Positions 19,738 to 27,738 are shown, counted from the first letter of the stretch. The stretch is DNA of 64,000 nucleotides from JAAXIE01 sp965204245 (GCA_965204245.1 CBDBED010000001.1:372001-436000); one strand, 5' to 3'. Made by a program: numbers and translations. The notes: generated by a model from the sequence alone, not told the origin.

Positions 19738-19772
19738 TATTCCGGCGGGCGCATGCTCTGCCACAACGTCGA
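19738..19772 (-). repeat. Remnant copy of the amidase 3' end
   Basis: This segment matches 20330-20363, the last codons of the downstream amidase gene, with about three differences in 34 bases. Read in the minus frame it still encodes QSMRPPE plus stop, against QSLRPPE in the amidase. It lies just beyond the toxin gene, so the toxin-antitoxin pair is bracketed by two copies of the amidase tail. Confidence 0.7.
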
Positions 19773-19780
19773 CGGCCGCC

Positions 19781-20045
19781 TCATGGCCTCCTGTACATCT
19801 CTCTTCGATGCCTGACGAAGTGAACGACTACTCTCTTGGTTGCTCTCAATGGAATACAGTACACGGTAGGCTCCGACGCGGAGCTTGAACACGCGTTCCC
19901 AGTCACCTCTCAGTGGCTCGTGCCTCAGTACGCGGAAGTTGTCCGCCAGCCACTGTAACTTGTCAATGACCCGACGCGCGACGGAGGGGTCCAATCGCCT
20001 CAGGTCAGCACTGGCCTTAGAGGTCAGTTCAACATCGGGATTCAA
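19781..20045 (-). pseudogene. RelE/ParE-type toxin, frameshifted
   Basis: mRNA-interferase-type toxin of the RelE superfamily. The start is TTG 20045. LTSKASADLRRLDPSVARRVIDKL, PLRGDWERVFKLRVGAYRVLY are family-typical. As read, the protein then turns into SIESNQESSRSL and runs on to 19737. Deleting one base of the GG at 19838-19839 restores SIESNKRVVVHFVRHRREMYRRP and a stop at 19781, the canonical RelE C-terminus of about 88 residues. The start overlaps the antitoxin stop by TTGA. As sequenced, the catalytic C-terminus is lost, so the toxin would be inactive unless the base is an error. Confidence 0.8.
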
Positions 20046-20269
20046 CCCTTAGCCTCGGGTTCCCGTAGGACGAACTCCGAAAGGCTGGTGGTCTCACCCC
20101 CGTTGCGTACCTCCGCAAGGGATTGCCTAAGCTCTTCCGCGAAGTCGTCACGCAGGGACAATCCTTCGTCGGGGTCCCCAAGCAATTCGGCTATCGATTC
20201 GGCGACCGACTCCCGCACGAGGGTCTTGAACTCCCCAATCGTCAAGTCAGCTACTCTGGGGTCATCCAT
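20042..20269 (-). CDS. Antitoxin partner of the RelE-type toxin
   Basis: 75-residue acidic protein encoded immediately upstream of the RelE-type toxin, overlapping it by 4 nt. It begins MDDPRVADLTIGEFKTLVRESVAESIAELLGD; TIGEFKTLVRESV resembles the N-terminal dimerisation/DNA-binding segment of small antitoxins of RelE systems, and the acidic middle and tail would wrap the toxin. GGAGAG lies upstream of the ATG. Assignment rests on gene order, overlap and composition more than on a named family. Confidence 0.7.
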   Translation of the reverse strand: MDDPRVADLTIGEFKTLVRESVAESIAELLGDPDEGLSLRDDFAEELRQSLAEVRNGGETTSLSEFVLREPEAKG

Positions 20270-20328
20270 GTCAGCTCTCCAGCATATGTCGTGAAATCGG
20301 TCCTATGATGACTGCGCAACAGGAACCG

Positions 20329-21678
20329 CTATTCCGGCGGGCGCAGGCTCTGCCGCAACGCCGCCTCACACCACCGCGCCGCACACAACAACTCATCCTC
20401 CCGGAACGGCGCCCCAATAAGCTGCACCCCAAACGGCAACCCGTCCTTACTCAACCCCGATGGCAGCGTGATGGTCGGCAACCCACAGGACGTCCAGGGA
20501 CTCTGGAACACGGGGTCACCCGTCGTCCCCAAGTCCCGCGGCGCCACCGCAGGGGTTGTCGGCGTCACCAGTATCGCCCCATCAGCCACCAACTCCCGCA
20601 TGTCGCGTGCGAATGCGCTCCTCATCCGCTGCGCCTGCAAGTACCGCACCCCAGGCATCAGCAAGCCCGCCTCAATAGTCGACCGCAGCTTGGGCCCATA
20701 CTGGTCCGGGTGCTGCCTGAAAAGCTCCTCATGGAAAGTGGCGCACTCCACATCCATCACCACTCTGTGGGAGGCATAGCACGTATCGAAGCTGACCGGC
20801 AGCCGCGTCTCATCCGCCTCGCAGCCAAGGTCGGCGAACTTGTCGAAGGCCCACTCAGTATTCGCCCGGGTCTCGTCGTCGCACACCTCAAGAAAATGCT
20901 GCCGTATCAGCCTCACCCGCGGAGCCAGCGGATAGTCGGCCACCGGCCCAACATAGTCCAGCACCGGCTCATGGGCCGACGACGGGTCGTTGGGGTCGTA
21001 GCCCGCCATCACCTGCAGCATCAGCGTCGCATCCTGCACATCCCGCACCAAGATGCCCACCGTATCCAGCGACCACGATGCAGGGATAACCCCATACTTG
21101 CTCAGACGCCCATAAGTAGGCTTCAGCCCCACAATCCCATTGTACGAAGCAGGCCGGCACGTAGAGCCTCCCGTTTGCGAGCCAAGAGCCCCAGCGCACA
21201 TCGAGGTCGCCACCGCCACGGCCGAACCGCTGCTGGACCCGCCCGGAGTATGCGCATGGTTCCACGGATTCAGCGTGGGCGAGGGGTCGGCAGTCGCGAA
21301 CTCCGTCGTCACCGCCTTCCCCAGGACGATGGCCCCAGCCTCCTTGAGCTTCGCAACCACCGTGGCGTCATAGCCGGGCACAAAATCCGCATACAACGGC
21401 GAGCAGGCCGTGGTCTTCATCCCTGCGGTATAGAAGATGTCCTTCAGCCCAATCGGCACCCCATGCAACGCCCCCAGCGACTCCCCTCTAGCGATTGCCT
21501 CCCCAGCCCGCGATGCCGCCCCCAGCACCTCCTCCCGGTCCACGGTGACCCATGCCTGCAAATTTCCCTTGGCATCGATGCGCCCCAGCAGTGACTGGGC
21601 CAGTTCCACAGGCGAAAGCTGCCCCGAGGCAATCCCTTCAGCAGACTCGCGCAGGCTCAACTCATAAGCCTCAGCCAT
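20329..21678 (-). CDS. Amidase (amidase signature family)
   Basis: Hydrolyses an amide bond; GatA-like fold, 449 residues. The Ser-cisSer-Lys triad is visible: Lys in GVPIGLKDIF, cis-Ser in GGSSSGSAVAV and the nucleophile Ser in GSQTGGSTCRPAS. It is not a convincing GatA because gatB/gatC are absent and the C-terminal half is of the general amidase type. The small gene at 22393-22587 on the same strand is of a kind often found with such amidases. Its last codons are duplicated at 19738-19772. Confidence 0.9.
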   Translation of the reverse strand: MAEAYELSLRESAEGIASGQLSPVELAQSLLGRIDAKGNLQAWVTVDREEVLGAASRAGEAIARGESLGALHGVPIGLKDIFYTAGMKTTACSPLYADFVPGYDATVVAKLKEAGAIVLGKAVTTEFATADPSPTLNPWNHAHTPGGSSSGSAVAVATSMCAGALGSQTGGSTCRPASYNGIVGLKPTYGRLSKYGVIPASWSLDTVGILVRDVQDATLMLQVMAGYDPNDPSSAHEPVLDYVGPVADYPLAPRVRLIRQHFLEVCDDETRANTEWAFDKFADLGCEADETRLPVSFDTCYASHRVVMDVECATFHEELFRQHPDQYGPKLRSTIEAGLLMPGVRYLQAQRMRSAFARDMRELVADGAILVTPTTPAVAPRDLGTTGDPVFQSPWTSCGLPTITLPSGLSKDGLPFGVQLIGAPFREDELLCAARWCEAALRQSLRPPE

Positions 21679-21882
21679 GGGTCACCTCCCCAAACGGAAT
21701 CCATCTAGATGGCCCTCAAAATAGGAATAACCTTCCTATTTTGCTCCCTTCCCCTACACGATACCCTCTCAGTACCTTCCCAGCCCCGAAGCGATTACTC
21801 TGGAGAGAGTATTTCGAGACCACTTGATTCTAACGTGCGTGGACAGAACCGGGTCAAGCAGCTTCTGTCATGGGCAGCATGA

Positions 21883-21888
21883 TACAAT
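21883..21888 (+). promoter_or_regulatory. Candidate -10 element for leaderless HEPN transcript
   Basis: TACAAT lies 6 nt before ATG 21895, a spacing that would start the transcript at the start codon. There is no Shine-Dalgarno sequence. No convincing -35 is seen. Confidence 0.45.
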
Positions 21889-21894
21889 CCAGCC

Positions 21895-22257
21895 ATGACC
21901 ACACCTGAAACACTCACGTACCGCGAGGCGGCCCACCTGCTCCTTGCCCAAGCCCAAGAGGAGTTGGAGGCTGGCGACCTCCGGCAAGCCTCAGAAAAAG
22001 GGTGGGGGGCTACTGCCCAGATAGTGAAAGCGTATGCCGAGCATCGAGGCTGGCCTCACCGCGCCCATTGGATGCTGAATCAAGCGGTCGAGAACGTCGT
22101 TGAAGAAACCAGCGACCAAGGCTTCCTAGACCTCTTCAACGGGGCCCAAGGCCTCCACACCAACTTCTACGAGATGTGGCGCCCTCCACTCACAGTTCGG
22201 TGGAACCTCAACCGCGTGGCACAGTTCATCCCTCGCTTGGACTCACTCCTTCCCTGA
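21895..22257 (+). CDS. PaREP1/HEPN-domain protein
   Basis: 120-residue all-helical protein of the PaREP1/HEPN-like group. The diagnostic part is AGDLRQASEKGWGATAQIVKAYAEHRGW followed by HR, then a helix with FNGAQGLHTNFYE. HEPN proteins are often RNases or nucleotidyltransferase partners in toxin-antitoxin modules, but no MNT partner is adjacent and the usual RxxxxH catalytic motif is not evident, so activity is doubtful. The gene stands alone on the plus strand between two minus-strand genes. Confidence 0.75.
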   Translation: MTTPETLTYREAAHLLLAQAQEELEAGDLRQASEKGWGATAQIVKAYAEHRGWPHRAHWMLNQAVENVVEETSDQGFLDLFNGAQGLHTNFYEMWRPPLTVRWNLNRVAQFIPRLDSLLP

Positions 22258-22392
22258 GCCCCAAACTGTGGGTTCCAGCCTTGCATCGCCGTGCGGGGCG
22301 GACTCTGGCGGGCATCGCCATGTTTGTCGGCCAGCCAAGGACATGAGACCACGCGACCCAGCTAATGCCGGGAGGACCGTCTACCTCCTACG

Positions 22393-22587
22393 CTACCGCC
22401 CCAAAAAGAACGCAGGCTCCTCCTCCCGCTTCGGCAGGTTGTTCCCCACCATCTGCAGGTACTCCGCAGCCTGCCTCATCGCAGGCCCCATCCGGCTCGC
22501 CCGCTCCTGTCCCCAAAGATCGGCAGCCTTCTCCTGAAGCTCCTGCGCCAGCGCCTCAACGCTGGCGTTATCTTTCATACCTACCAT
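22393..22587 (-). CDS. Small conserved amidase-associated protein
   Basis: About 64 residues starting MVGMKDNASVEALAQELQEK; ATG 22587 or 22578 is preferred over an upstream start at 22638. It is predicted to be mainly alpha-helical, with the family pattern KAADLWGQERASRM and an end at KREEEPAFFL. I recognise the pattern as a small protein that accompanies amidase and dehydrogenase genes in environmental bacteria, but its function is unknown. It lies on the same strand as the amidase, separated by the oppositely oriented HEPN gene. Confidence 0.6.
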   Translation of the reverse strand: MVGMKDNASVEALAQELQEKAADLWGQERASRMGPAMRQAAEYLQMVGNNLPKREEEPAFFLGR

Positions 22588-22659
22588 GAGCAACCTCCAG
22601 CCTCCTTCCGAGTCACAGCGTGGGATGCAAGTCCACACCAGCGTGACGGAAGGGCGTCC

Positions 22660-23409
22660 CTACTCCTCGGCAATCGTGATGGTCTGAATCACCTGCGGCT
22701 CCAGCGGGTCCGACCCCTGCGGTCCCCCCACCGCCACCGTAGCTAGTGCATCCAGCACGTCAAGCCCTTCCCTCAACAACCCAAAGACGTTGTAGTTCGG
22801 CGGCAGCGGGTAGTCTTGGTGCACGATGAAGAACTGGCTGCCGTTCGTGTTCGGCCCCGCGTTGGCCATCGCCAGCGTGCCCCTCGAATACGGCCGCATC
22901 ACCTTCTCATCTTGGAAGCGATAGCCCGGACCGCCGCGCCCCGTCCCCGTGGGGTCGCCACCCTGGATCATGAAGTCTGCAATGATTCGGTGGAACACCA
23001 CCCCGTCATAAAACCCCTCCCGGGCCAAAAACACAAAGTTGTTGACCGTAATTGGTGCCTCTTTGGGAAAGAGTTCAATCACCATGTCCCCATGGTTCGT
23101 CTGGATGGTGGCCGTGTAGCTCTTGTTCTGGTCGATGGTCATTGGGGGCGGCGCCGAATACTGAGTGATGGTGATGCCTCCTTCTGTGATTGTCATCTTC
23201 TCTGCCGCATCCGCTCGTGCGGGCGTGCTCGCAGGACTGGGTGTCTGAGCAGGTTCAGGCGTGGCCACTGGAGTGCTGGTCGCCTGAGGGGTGGCCACTG
23301 GTGTTGGGGCGGGCGTAGCCTCAGGCGTGGCGTCCCCGCCACAGGCCAGCAACAACGCTGCCCCCACAGCTACGACCGCCAACCTGAACCAAGCTCCCCG
23401 GCTAATCAT
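22660..23409 (-). CDS. Cyclophilin-type peptidyl-prolyl isomerase lipoprotein
   Basis: Catalyses cis-trans isomerisation of prolyl bonds outside the membrane. The signal peptide ends in ALLLACGGD (lipobox Cys near residue 20). A Thr/Pro/Ala-rich linker reaches about residue 60, and the cyclophilin domain follows. It contains TNHGDMVIELFPKEAPITVNN, VVFHRIIADFMIQGGDPTG and SQFFIVHQD, including the catalytic Arg of FHRI. The open frame extends upstream to 23937, antisense to the next gene, but ATG 23409 gives the signal peptide directly. A -10-like TATCAT at 23422-23417 is 7 nt before it, with no Shine-Dalgarno, so the mRNA may be leaderless. 249 residues. Confidence 0.9.
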   Translation of the reverse strand: MISRGAWFRLAVVAVGAALLLACGGDATPEATPAPTPVATPQATSTPVATPEPAQTPSPASTPARADAAEKMTITEGGITITQYSAPPPMTIDQNKSYTATIQTNHGDMVIELFPKEAPITVNNFVFLAREGFYDGVVFHRIIADFMIQGGDPTGTGRGGPGYRFQDEKVMRPYSRGTLAMANAGPNTNGSQFFIVHQDYPLPPNYNVFGLLREGLDVLDALATVAVGGPQGSDPLEPQVIQTITIAEE

Positions 23410-23416
23410 GGTCGGT

Positions 23417-23422
23417 ATGATA
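23417..23422 (-). promoter_or_regulatory. Candidate -10 element for leaderless cyclophilin transcript
   Basis: Minus-strand TATCAT ends 7 nt before ATG 23409; it is the third case in this window of a TANNNT box at leaderless spacing. It helps choose the start codon. No -35 was identified with confidence. Confidence 0.4.
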
Positions 23423-23475
23423 CCATAACCTTTCATCCCTACCCGCGGGCCAACTCCGTCGAAGGAGGTCCCCCA

Positions 23476-24501
23476 ATGAAGGCTGTCTACATCAACGAGG
23501 CTGGCGGCCCCGAGGTCATGATTTACGGCGACCGCCCCAACCCTGAACCCGAACCCCGCGAGATCCTGATTCGCGTCCGCTCCAGCGCCATCAACTTCGC
23601 CGACCTCGGCGTCCGCTCCCGTGGCGCCACCGGAGGCTTCCCCCGTATCCTCGGCCTCGACATGGCCGGAGAAGTCGTCCAAGCAGGCCCCGACGCCCTC
23701 GGCCTTCAGCCCGGCGACCGCGTCCTCGTCGACAACCGCGTCAAGTGCGGTGCCTGCGAGAACTGCCTCCAGAGCATCGACCAGTACTGCTCCAATCAGA
23801 AGCGCCTCGGCGCAGACATCGATGGCGGCCACGCCGAGTACTGCGTCGTCCCCGCCATCAACGTCCACCGCTTCTCCGACGACATGTCCTTCGAGGAAGC
23901 CGCCGCCCTCCCCATCGCCGGTCACACCGCTTGGCACTGCGTCATGACCCGCGGCCAGCTACAGCCTTGGGAGGACATCCTGATTCAAGCCGCCGGCAGT
24001 GGCGTGGGCAGCACCGGCATCCAGATTGCCAAGCACATCGGTGCCCGCGTAATCACCACCGCTGGCAGCGACTGGAAGCTGGAGCGCGCCAAGGGACTCG
24101 GCGCCGACGAGGTCATCAACTACAACGACACGCCCAACTTCAGCGAGCGCGTCATGGAACTGACCAACGGTCGTGGCGTGGACATGGTCTTTGACGTCGT
24201 CGGCGCAGCCGTCTGGGAGCAGAACCTCCGCAGCCTCAAACCCGGTGGCCGCCTCGTCATCACCGGCACCACTTCCGGCAACCGCACAGACATGGACCTG
24301 TCAATCCTGCAGGGCCGCCCCCTCACCCTCATGGGCAGCGGAGGCCGCCCCCGCCGCACCTTCGGCGAAATGATGAAAGTCGTCAACGCCGGCGGCCTGC
24401 GCGGCGTAGTCGGCCGCACCTTCCCCCTCGAAGAAGCCGCCGAAGCCCACCGCACCATGGCCTCCCGCGACTTCTTCGGCAAGCTGGTGCTGACCCACTA
24501 G
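23476..24501 (+). CDS. Zinc-type alcohol dehydrogenase family protein
   Basis: Medium-chain dehydrogenase, 341 residues, start ATG 23476 after AAGGAGGT. The structural zinc site is present (CGACENC and YC near residues 93-110). The catalytic zinc ligands are not canonical, since the region AINFADLGVRSRG lacks the usual Cys, so it sits between QOR and true alcohol dehydrogenases. The cofactor motif is AGSGVGSTGIQIAKHIG and the NAD(P) domain ends at VVGRTFPLEEAAEAHR. It is divergent from the cyclophilin gene and overlaps the convergent Uma2 gene by 4 nt. Substrate unknown. Confidence 0.88.
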   Translation: MKAVYINEAGGPEVMIYGDRPNPEPEPREILIRVRSSAINFADLGVRSRGATGGFPRILGLDMAGEVVQAGPDALGLQPGDRVLVDNRVKCGACENCLQSIDQYCSNQKRLGADIDGGHAEYCVVPAINVHRFSDDMSFEEAAALPIAGHTAWHCVMTRGQLQPWEDILIQAAGSGVGSTGIQIAKHIGARVITTAGSDWKLERAKGLGADEVINYNDTPNFSERVMELTNGRGVDMVFDVVGAAVWEQNLRSLKPGGRLVITGTTSGNRTDMDLSILQGRPLTLMGSGGRPRRTFGEMMKVVNAGGLRGVVGRTFPLEEAAEAHRTMASRDFFGKLVLTH

Positions 24502-25055
24502 GGACCGAATATATCCCTCACGGCGCAGGTGAACCCTGGGAGCACATCGCCCCCGTCCAGTGTGTCGCCATCAACTAGCGTCGGCCCTCTGGCCTCTCTG
24601 TGATGCACTTCCACAGTCCGCGTTGCCGGGTGCATCACCCACACCAACCGGACTCCGTGGCGGAGCCACATCATCGCCTTGTCGTTAATTTCACGGTGAC
24701 TGTCGCTGGGGGAGGACACCTCGACCACCAAGTCGGGTGCCACTTGCGAAAAGCCCGGATTCGCGGCGTCCAGAGGTAGCCTCTCCACCGAGAAGTAAGC
24801 GATGTCCGGCTCGCGGACAGTATCGGGGTCCGTCTCCAGCAGGACCCCCGCATCTGACCCGGTGAGCGTTCCGATTTGGCGGGGTTCGATGAAGTTGCCC
24901 AGCAGACGCCCCAGCCGCATCACCACCTTGCCATGCATCTCCCCGGCTGGCATGGTCTCGCTGAGCACCCCTCGTATCAGTTCTCCCCGGACTCCCTTCG
25001 AATAGAGATGGAGCAGGTCATCCGAAGTCAGCAACTTTGATTTTGCGGTCGCCAC
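24498..25055 (-). CDS. Uma2 family (DUF820) nuclease-like protein
   Basis: PD-(D/E)XK-fold protein of a large family common in cyanobacteria and Chloroflexota; activity unproven. GTG 25055 is chosen because GGGGGAGG lies 9 nt upstream; starts at 25094 or 25079 are less likely. Core motifs: REPDIAYFSVERL (Asp), APDLVVEVSSPSD (Asp and Glu of the D..ExS motif) and INDKAMMWLRHGVRLVWVM with the helix Lys. Length 185. The final 4 nt overlap the alcohol dehydrogenase stop on the other strand. Confidence 0.9.
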   Translation of the reverse strand: MATAKSKLLTSDDLLHLYSKGVRGELIRGVLSETMPAGEMHGKVVMRLGRLLGNFIEPRQIGTLTGSDAGVLLETDPDTVREPDIAYFSVERLPLDAANPGFSQVAPDLVVEVSSPSDSHREINDKAMMWLRHGVRLVWVMHPATRTVEVHHREARGPTLVDGDTLDGGDVLPGFTCAVRDIFGP

Positions 25056-25151
25056 GGTCGATTGCCTCCCCCTAGGCATACGGCTACCTGCCACAGTGGC
25101 CCACTAGAGGCTCGTTGTCCTCACAATTCACTCAAGGGCCAAGCCCCATTC

Positions 25152-25526
25152 TTAACAAGATGAAAACCACTTGCTGGCGGATCGGATTTCCAAGCCTATG
25201 GGCCAGTCCGACGCGTCATCGGGATCGTCCGGGTCTCGGCCCCAGTAAACTACTAGGTCACCGTTCACCACTGCGGTCGCCCCTTTCTTGGTGCCCAACA
25301 CAAGGGTGTCAGTGCTCTTGTCGTAGCCCTTTCTGCCTAGCGGAAACAAAGTCGAGGCCCCTATCACTTCCACGGCGACAACTTCGCTGTAGCAGGCATC
25401 CTTTGCGAAGTCCAACACAACGTAGTCATGCTCTGCGACCATCTGGTCGCTGCATACCGCGGCCTCGCCCGTTGTGACCAGCAGGGAGTCGGCCAATCGG
25501 TCATACGACACCGTGAGATTGCTCAT
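25152..25526 (-). CDS. DUF2283-like small protein, second gene of a two-gene cassette
   Basis: 124 residues. The N-terminal LTVSYDRLADSLLVTTGEA and the middle YVVLDFAKDACYSEVVAVEVIGAS follow the DUF2283 pattern of a short beta-sheet protein with an acidic character. The C-terminal extension has TDTLVLGTKKGATAVVNGDLVVYWG. Its ATG overlaps the stop of the upstream gene (25523-25526, ATGA), so the two are translated together. DUF2283 genes often follow small BECR-type genes in toxin-antitoxin-like pairs, which would make this the antitoxin; that is inference. Confidence 0.6.
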   Translation of the reverse strand: MSNLTVSYDRLADSLLVTTGEAAVCSDQMVAEHDYVVLDFAKDACYSEVVAVEVIGASTLFPLGRKGYDKSTDTLVLGTKKGATAVVNGDLVVYWGRDPDDPDDASDWPIGLEIRSASKWFSSC

Positions 25527-25876
25527 TCCCGTATCTCCACGCGCTGGAAGCGGCGATTGAAGTAGTCCAAGTCACCCCGTCGCCACCTTATAGTGAGCTT
25601 TCCGACTACGTGAGACGTGGTGATGAAGTTGGGAGGAGAGTCCGCCTCCAGCGAAACAGCCACCATGGCCATCTTGCCTAATTCTGGTACCTCAGCCATG
25701 TAGTTCCGCGACCACTTGCCAGTCCCAGGGTCTTGCCTGTCACCAGCTATCACCCAGTTTTCCAAGATGTAGGCCCTGATTTGGTCGTTCATTTCCGGGT
25801 GCATGCCGGTGAACAGGTGAGCGGACTTGGTAAAGGTCCGCCCACCTGCTTGGATTGTCTCACTCTCTTCAGTCAA
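25523..25876 (-). CDS. Small basic protein, possible BECR/DUF4258-like toxin
   Basis: 117 residues, first gene of an overlapping pair with the DUF2283-like gene. The first codon at 25876 is TTG, so the start is uncertain. The order is a helix (HPEMNDQIRAYILENWVIA), then strands with KWSRNYMAEVPELGKMAMVAVSLEA, then PPNFITTSHVVGKLTIRW. That layout resembles the BECR fold of RelE-, EndoU- and DUF4258-like RNases. No catalytic set can be named with certainty. It would act on RNA if the analogy holds; a house-keeping role cannot be excluded. Confidence 0.5.
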   Translation of the reverse strand: MTEESETIQAGGRTFTKSAHLFTGMHPEMNDQIRAYILENWVIAGDRQDPGTGKWSRNYMAEVPELGKMAMVAVSLEADSPPNFITTSHVVGKLTIRWRRGDLDYFNRRFQRVEIRE

Positions 25877-25894
25877 AACCCCTAGCCCAACCCC

Positions 25895-26554
25895 CTACGG
25901 CCCCGGAAAGAAATCCCCCCCATACATCAACTGGTCCCGCTGCACGTCAATCACGCCACGCACCCGCGGCATGTACTCCCCCGTCCAGCCCGGATGCTGG
26001 TACACCGCCCGCATCTTCCGCGCCAGATCGTCCGAGTCGTTGTACGCCCAGATGTGCATCACTTGGTTCAGCGTGCCCACGTCGCTGTAGAACCACCCCG
26101 CCAGCTTCACTCCCAACTCCTCCCGTATCGGCAGCCCCACCTGCTCCACCGCCTCCATGTAAACGGGAATCTGCCCCGGCTTGATGTCATAGATGCGCAT
26201 GTCATACAAACGCGGGTCGGCGTCTTCCACCGTCTCATAGGACGCCGGAGCGAAGGGCGCCTGCACCGAGATGGAGTCCCGCTGCGACTGCACCAGCCCG
26301 CGGTTGGCCGGCATATACTCGCCCGTCCACCGCTTGTCGGCCCGCACCGCCTCGGCCCCCTCCACCAGATGCTTGATGTCCTCATACGCCCAGATATGCA
26401 CCACTTGGTTCAGGGCCCCCACCCCCGAGTGGTACCACCCGCCCAGCTTCACCCCATAGTCCTTCCGTATGGGGATGGCAATCTCCTTCACATTCTTCAT
26501 GTAATCAGGCACCCGCCCCGGCGCAATCTCATAAGTCCGCACGTCATAAATCAT
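25895..26554 (-). CDS. Tandem NIPSNAP family protein
   Basis: 219 residues made of two ferredoxin-like NIPSNAP domains of about 100 residues each. The repeat is obvious: MIYDVRTYEIAPGRVPDYMKN against LYDMRIYDIKPGQIPVYMEA, and NQVVHIWAYED against NQVMHIWAYND. Members are small dimeric alpha/beta-barrel proteins of unclear role, often near catabolic genes. GGAGGAG precedes the ATG. Here the internal duplication may let one chain form the dimer-like barrel. Confidence 0.85.
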   Translation of the reverse strand: MIYDVRTYEIAPGRVPDYMKNVKEIAIPIRKDYGVKLGGWYHSGVGALNQVVHIWAYEDIKHLVEGAEAVRADKRWTGEYMPANRGLVQSQRDSISVQAPFAPASYETVEDADPRLYDMRIYDIKPGQIPVYMEAVEQVGLPIREELGVKLAGWFYSDVGTLNQVMHIWAYNDSDDLARKMRAVYQHPGWTGEYMPRVRGVIDVQRDQLMYGGDFFPGP

Positions 26555-26699
26555 GATGTCACTCCTCCCAGTGATGGTCTCGGTGGTATGGTATCACAAC
26601 GGCCTCATGGCAGCCCCTAAGCGTATGTGGCAATATGCGAATGGTCACCCTCCTCACCTTGTCCCCATATCTAAAATCGCCTGTAGTGAGGTTACCCGA

Positions 26700-27305
26700 A
26701 TGATCAGGCTCCGCGTAACGATTCGGCGAATAACCGCTAGGTTCGATTGGGACCAGTCGGGAGTTTGCTTAGCCGCCCTACTGTTCTTGGGAGAGAGTGT
26801 TGCAGTAGTCTTGGCTGGCACCTCCATAGTATTGGAGGGCTACGATGGGGGTCGATTGGCTGCATTGCTAGGTGCTGCCGTCCTCGCACTCTATGTCCCT
26901 CTCGCCATTAGGATGGGCAAACTGCCTTTCGCCGCCCCCAACGAGTATGAGAAACGCAGAAAATACGCACAGGCGACTTTAGGGGTGAGCATCCCTCGCT
27001 CAGGGGATAAGATGACAGGAGGCTTGGCATTAGGTTCCATCCAAATGCACTTGGAAGACGATTCTGACGGGCCCATCGATGCAGCCGTAGGGCGAGCGTA
27101 CTGCTTGGGAGACGAGGGTCTACAATATTTCTGTGACCAGCCTTGGCCACAGGACGTGAAACAGAAAATCTGGCTTGCAAGGCTTAAATTAGTCCCACCC
27201 AAGGCCAGTGCTTTCGCCATATCAGCACCGCCAGAACTGATGGAACCAATACTCCGGGCATATCAGCACCCGACAGATAGTGAGAATTCGAGTGAGAAGA
27301 GCTAG
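26700..27305 (+). CDS. Membrane protein with soluble C-terminal domain, function unknown
   Basis: About 201 residues from ATG 26700, although the frame is open from 26553. Residues about 18-40 (VCLAALLFLGESVAVVLAGTSIV) and 47-65 (LAALLGAAVLALYVPLAIRMG) are two hydrophobic segments, followed by a soluble domain of about 130 residues without a recognised motif. The start is uncertain and there is no clear ribosome-binding site. The gene borders a 2-kb stretch of gene remnants and repeats. Confidence 0.5.
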   Translation: MIRLRVTIRRITARFDWDQSGVCLAALLFLGESVAVVLAGTSIVLEGYDGGRLAALLGAAVLALYVPLAIRMGKLPFAAPNEYEKRRKYAQATLGVSIPRSGDKMTGGLALGSIQMHLEDDSDGPIDAAVGRAYCLGDEGLQYFCDQPWPQDVKQKIWLARLKLVPPKASAFAISAPPELMEPILRAYQHPTDSENSSEKS

Positions 27306-27334
27306 TGAGGTAGTGCCCTACAAGCAACCGAACT

Positions 27335-27358
27335 GTCCTGAGCGTAGTTAAAGGACCC
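27335..27358. repeat. Short dispersed repeat (GTCCTGA...AAAGGACC type)
   Basis: GTCCTGAGCGTAGTTAAAGGACC-type segment whose ends pair (GTCCT/AGGAC). The minus strand of 55606-55640 holds a related copy with the same ends (GTCCTGA and GAAGGACC). It looks like a decayed intergenic repeat family. Confidence 0.5.
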
Positions 27359-27437
27359 ACAACCACCCCACCCATGACACCCCGCTATTGCCCCCCATCC
27401 CCCCACCGTCTACCATCACCCCGCCACACCCACCCCC

Positions 27438-27570
27438 AACTTCACCAACCGCACCCTATGTACAAGCGACAACCTCGACGTCATGCGAGGCATCAACTCC
27501 GAGTCCGTAGAACTCATATACCTCGACCCTCCCTTCAACTCCAACCAAGACTACTCGGCCCCCCTCGGCC
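27438..27570 (+). pseudogene. 5' stub of an adenine-specific DNA methyltransferase
   Basis: In the frame of ATG 27483 the DNA reads NFTNRTLCTSDNLDVMRGIN and then SVELIYLDPPFNSNQDYSAP, the N-terminal catalytic block (DPPF motif) of beta-type site-specific DNA methyltransferases. After SAPLGP the similarity stops and low-complexity C-rich sequence plus a hairpin repeat follow. Only about 44 codons survive of a gene normally several hundred codons long. No start codon is evident upstream of NFTNRT, so this is a dead fragment. Confidence 0.75.
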
Positions 27571-27603
27571 CCCATCGGCCCCGACGCCACTCCCAACACC
27601 GTC

Positions 27604-27623
27604 ATTCCTGCGCAGGCAGGAAT
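27604..27623. repeat. Hairpin repeat ATTCCTGC-GCAG-GCAGGAAT
   Basis: Perfect 8-bp inverted repeat with a 4-nt loop, flanked by CGTC. A second copy is at 28170-28187 and a diverged one at 27715-27730. This palindrome type recurs between genes in many environmental bacterial genomes; no function is shown. Confidence 0.8.
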
Positions 27624-27714
27624 CCACGTAACCCGGACCATCGGCCCAGTCCACTAGCCAAAGCTCCGACCATTCCTCCCGCCTCCCACCAATCCGTCAT
27701 TCGATCACGACCTC

Positions 27715-27730
27715 TCCTGCGAGAGCAGGA
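27715..27730. repeat. Diverged hairpin repeat
   Basis: TCCTGC-GAGA-GCAGGA, a 6-bp stem with 4-nt loop, preceded by CGTCATTCGA; a variant of the hairpins at 27604 and 28170. Confidence 0.6.
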
Positions 27731-27738
27731 TTCTCTGC

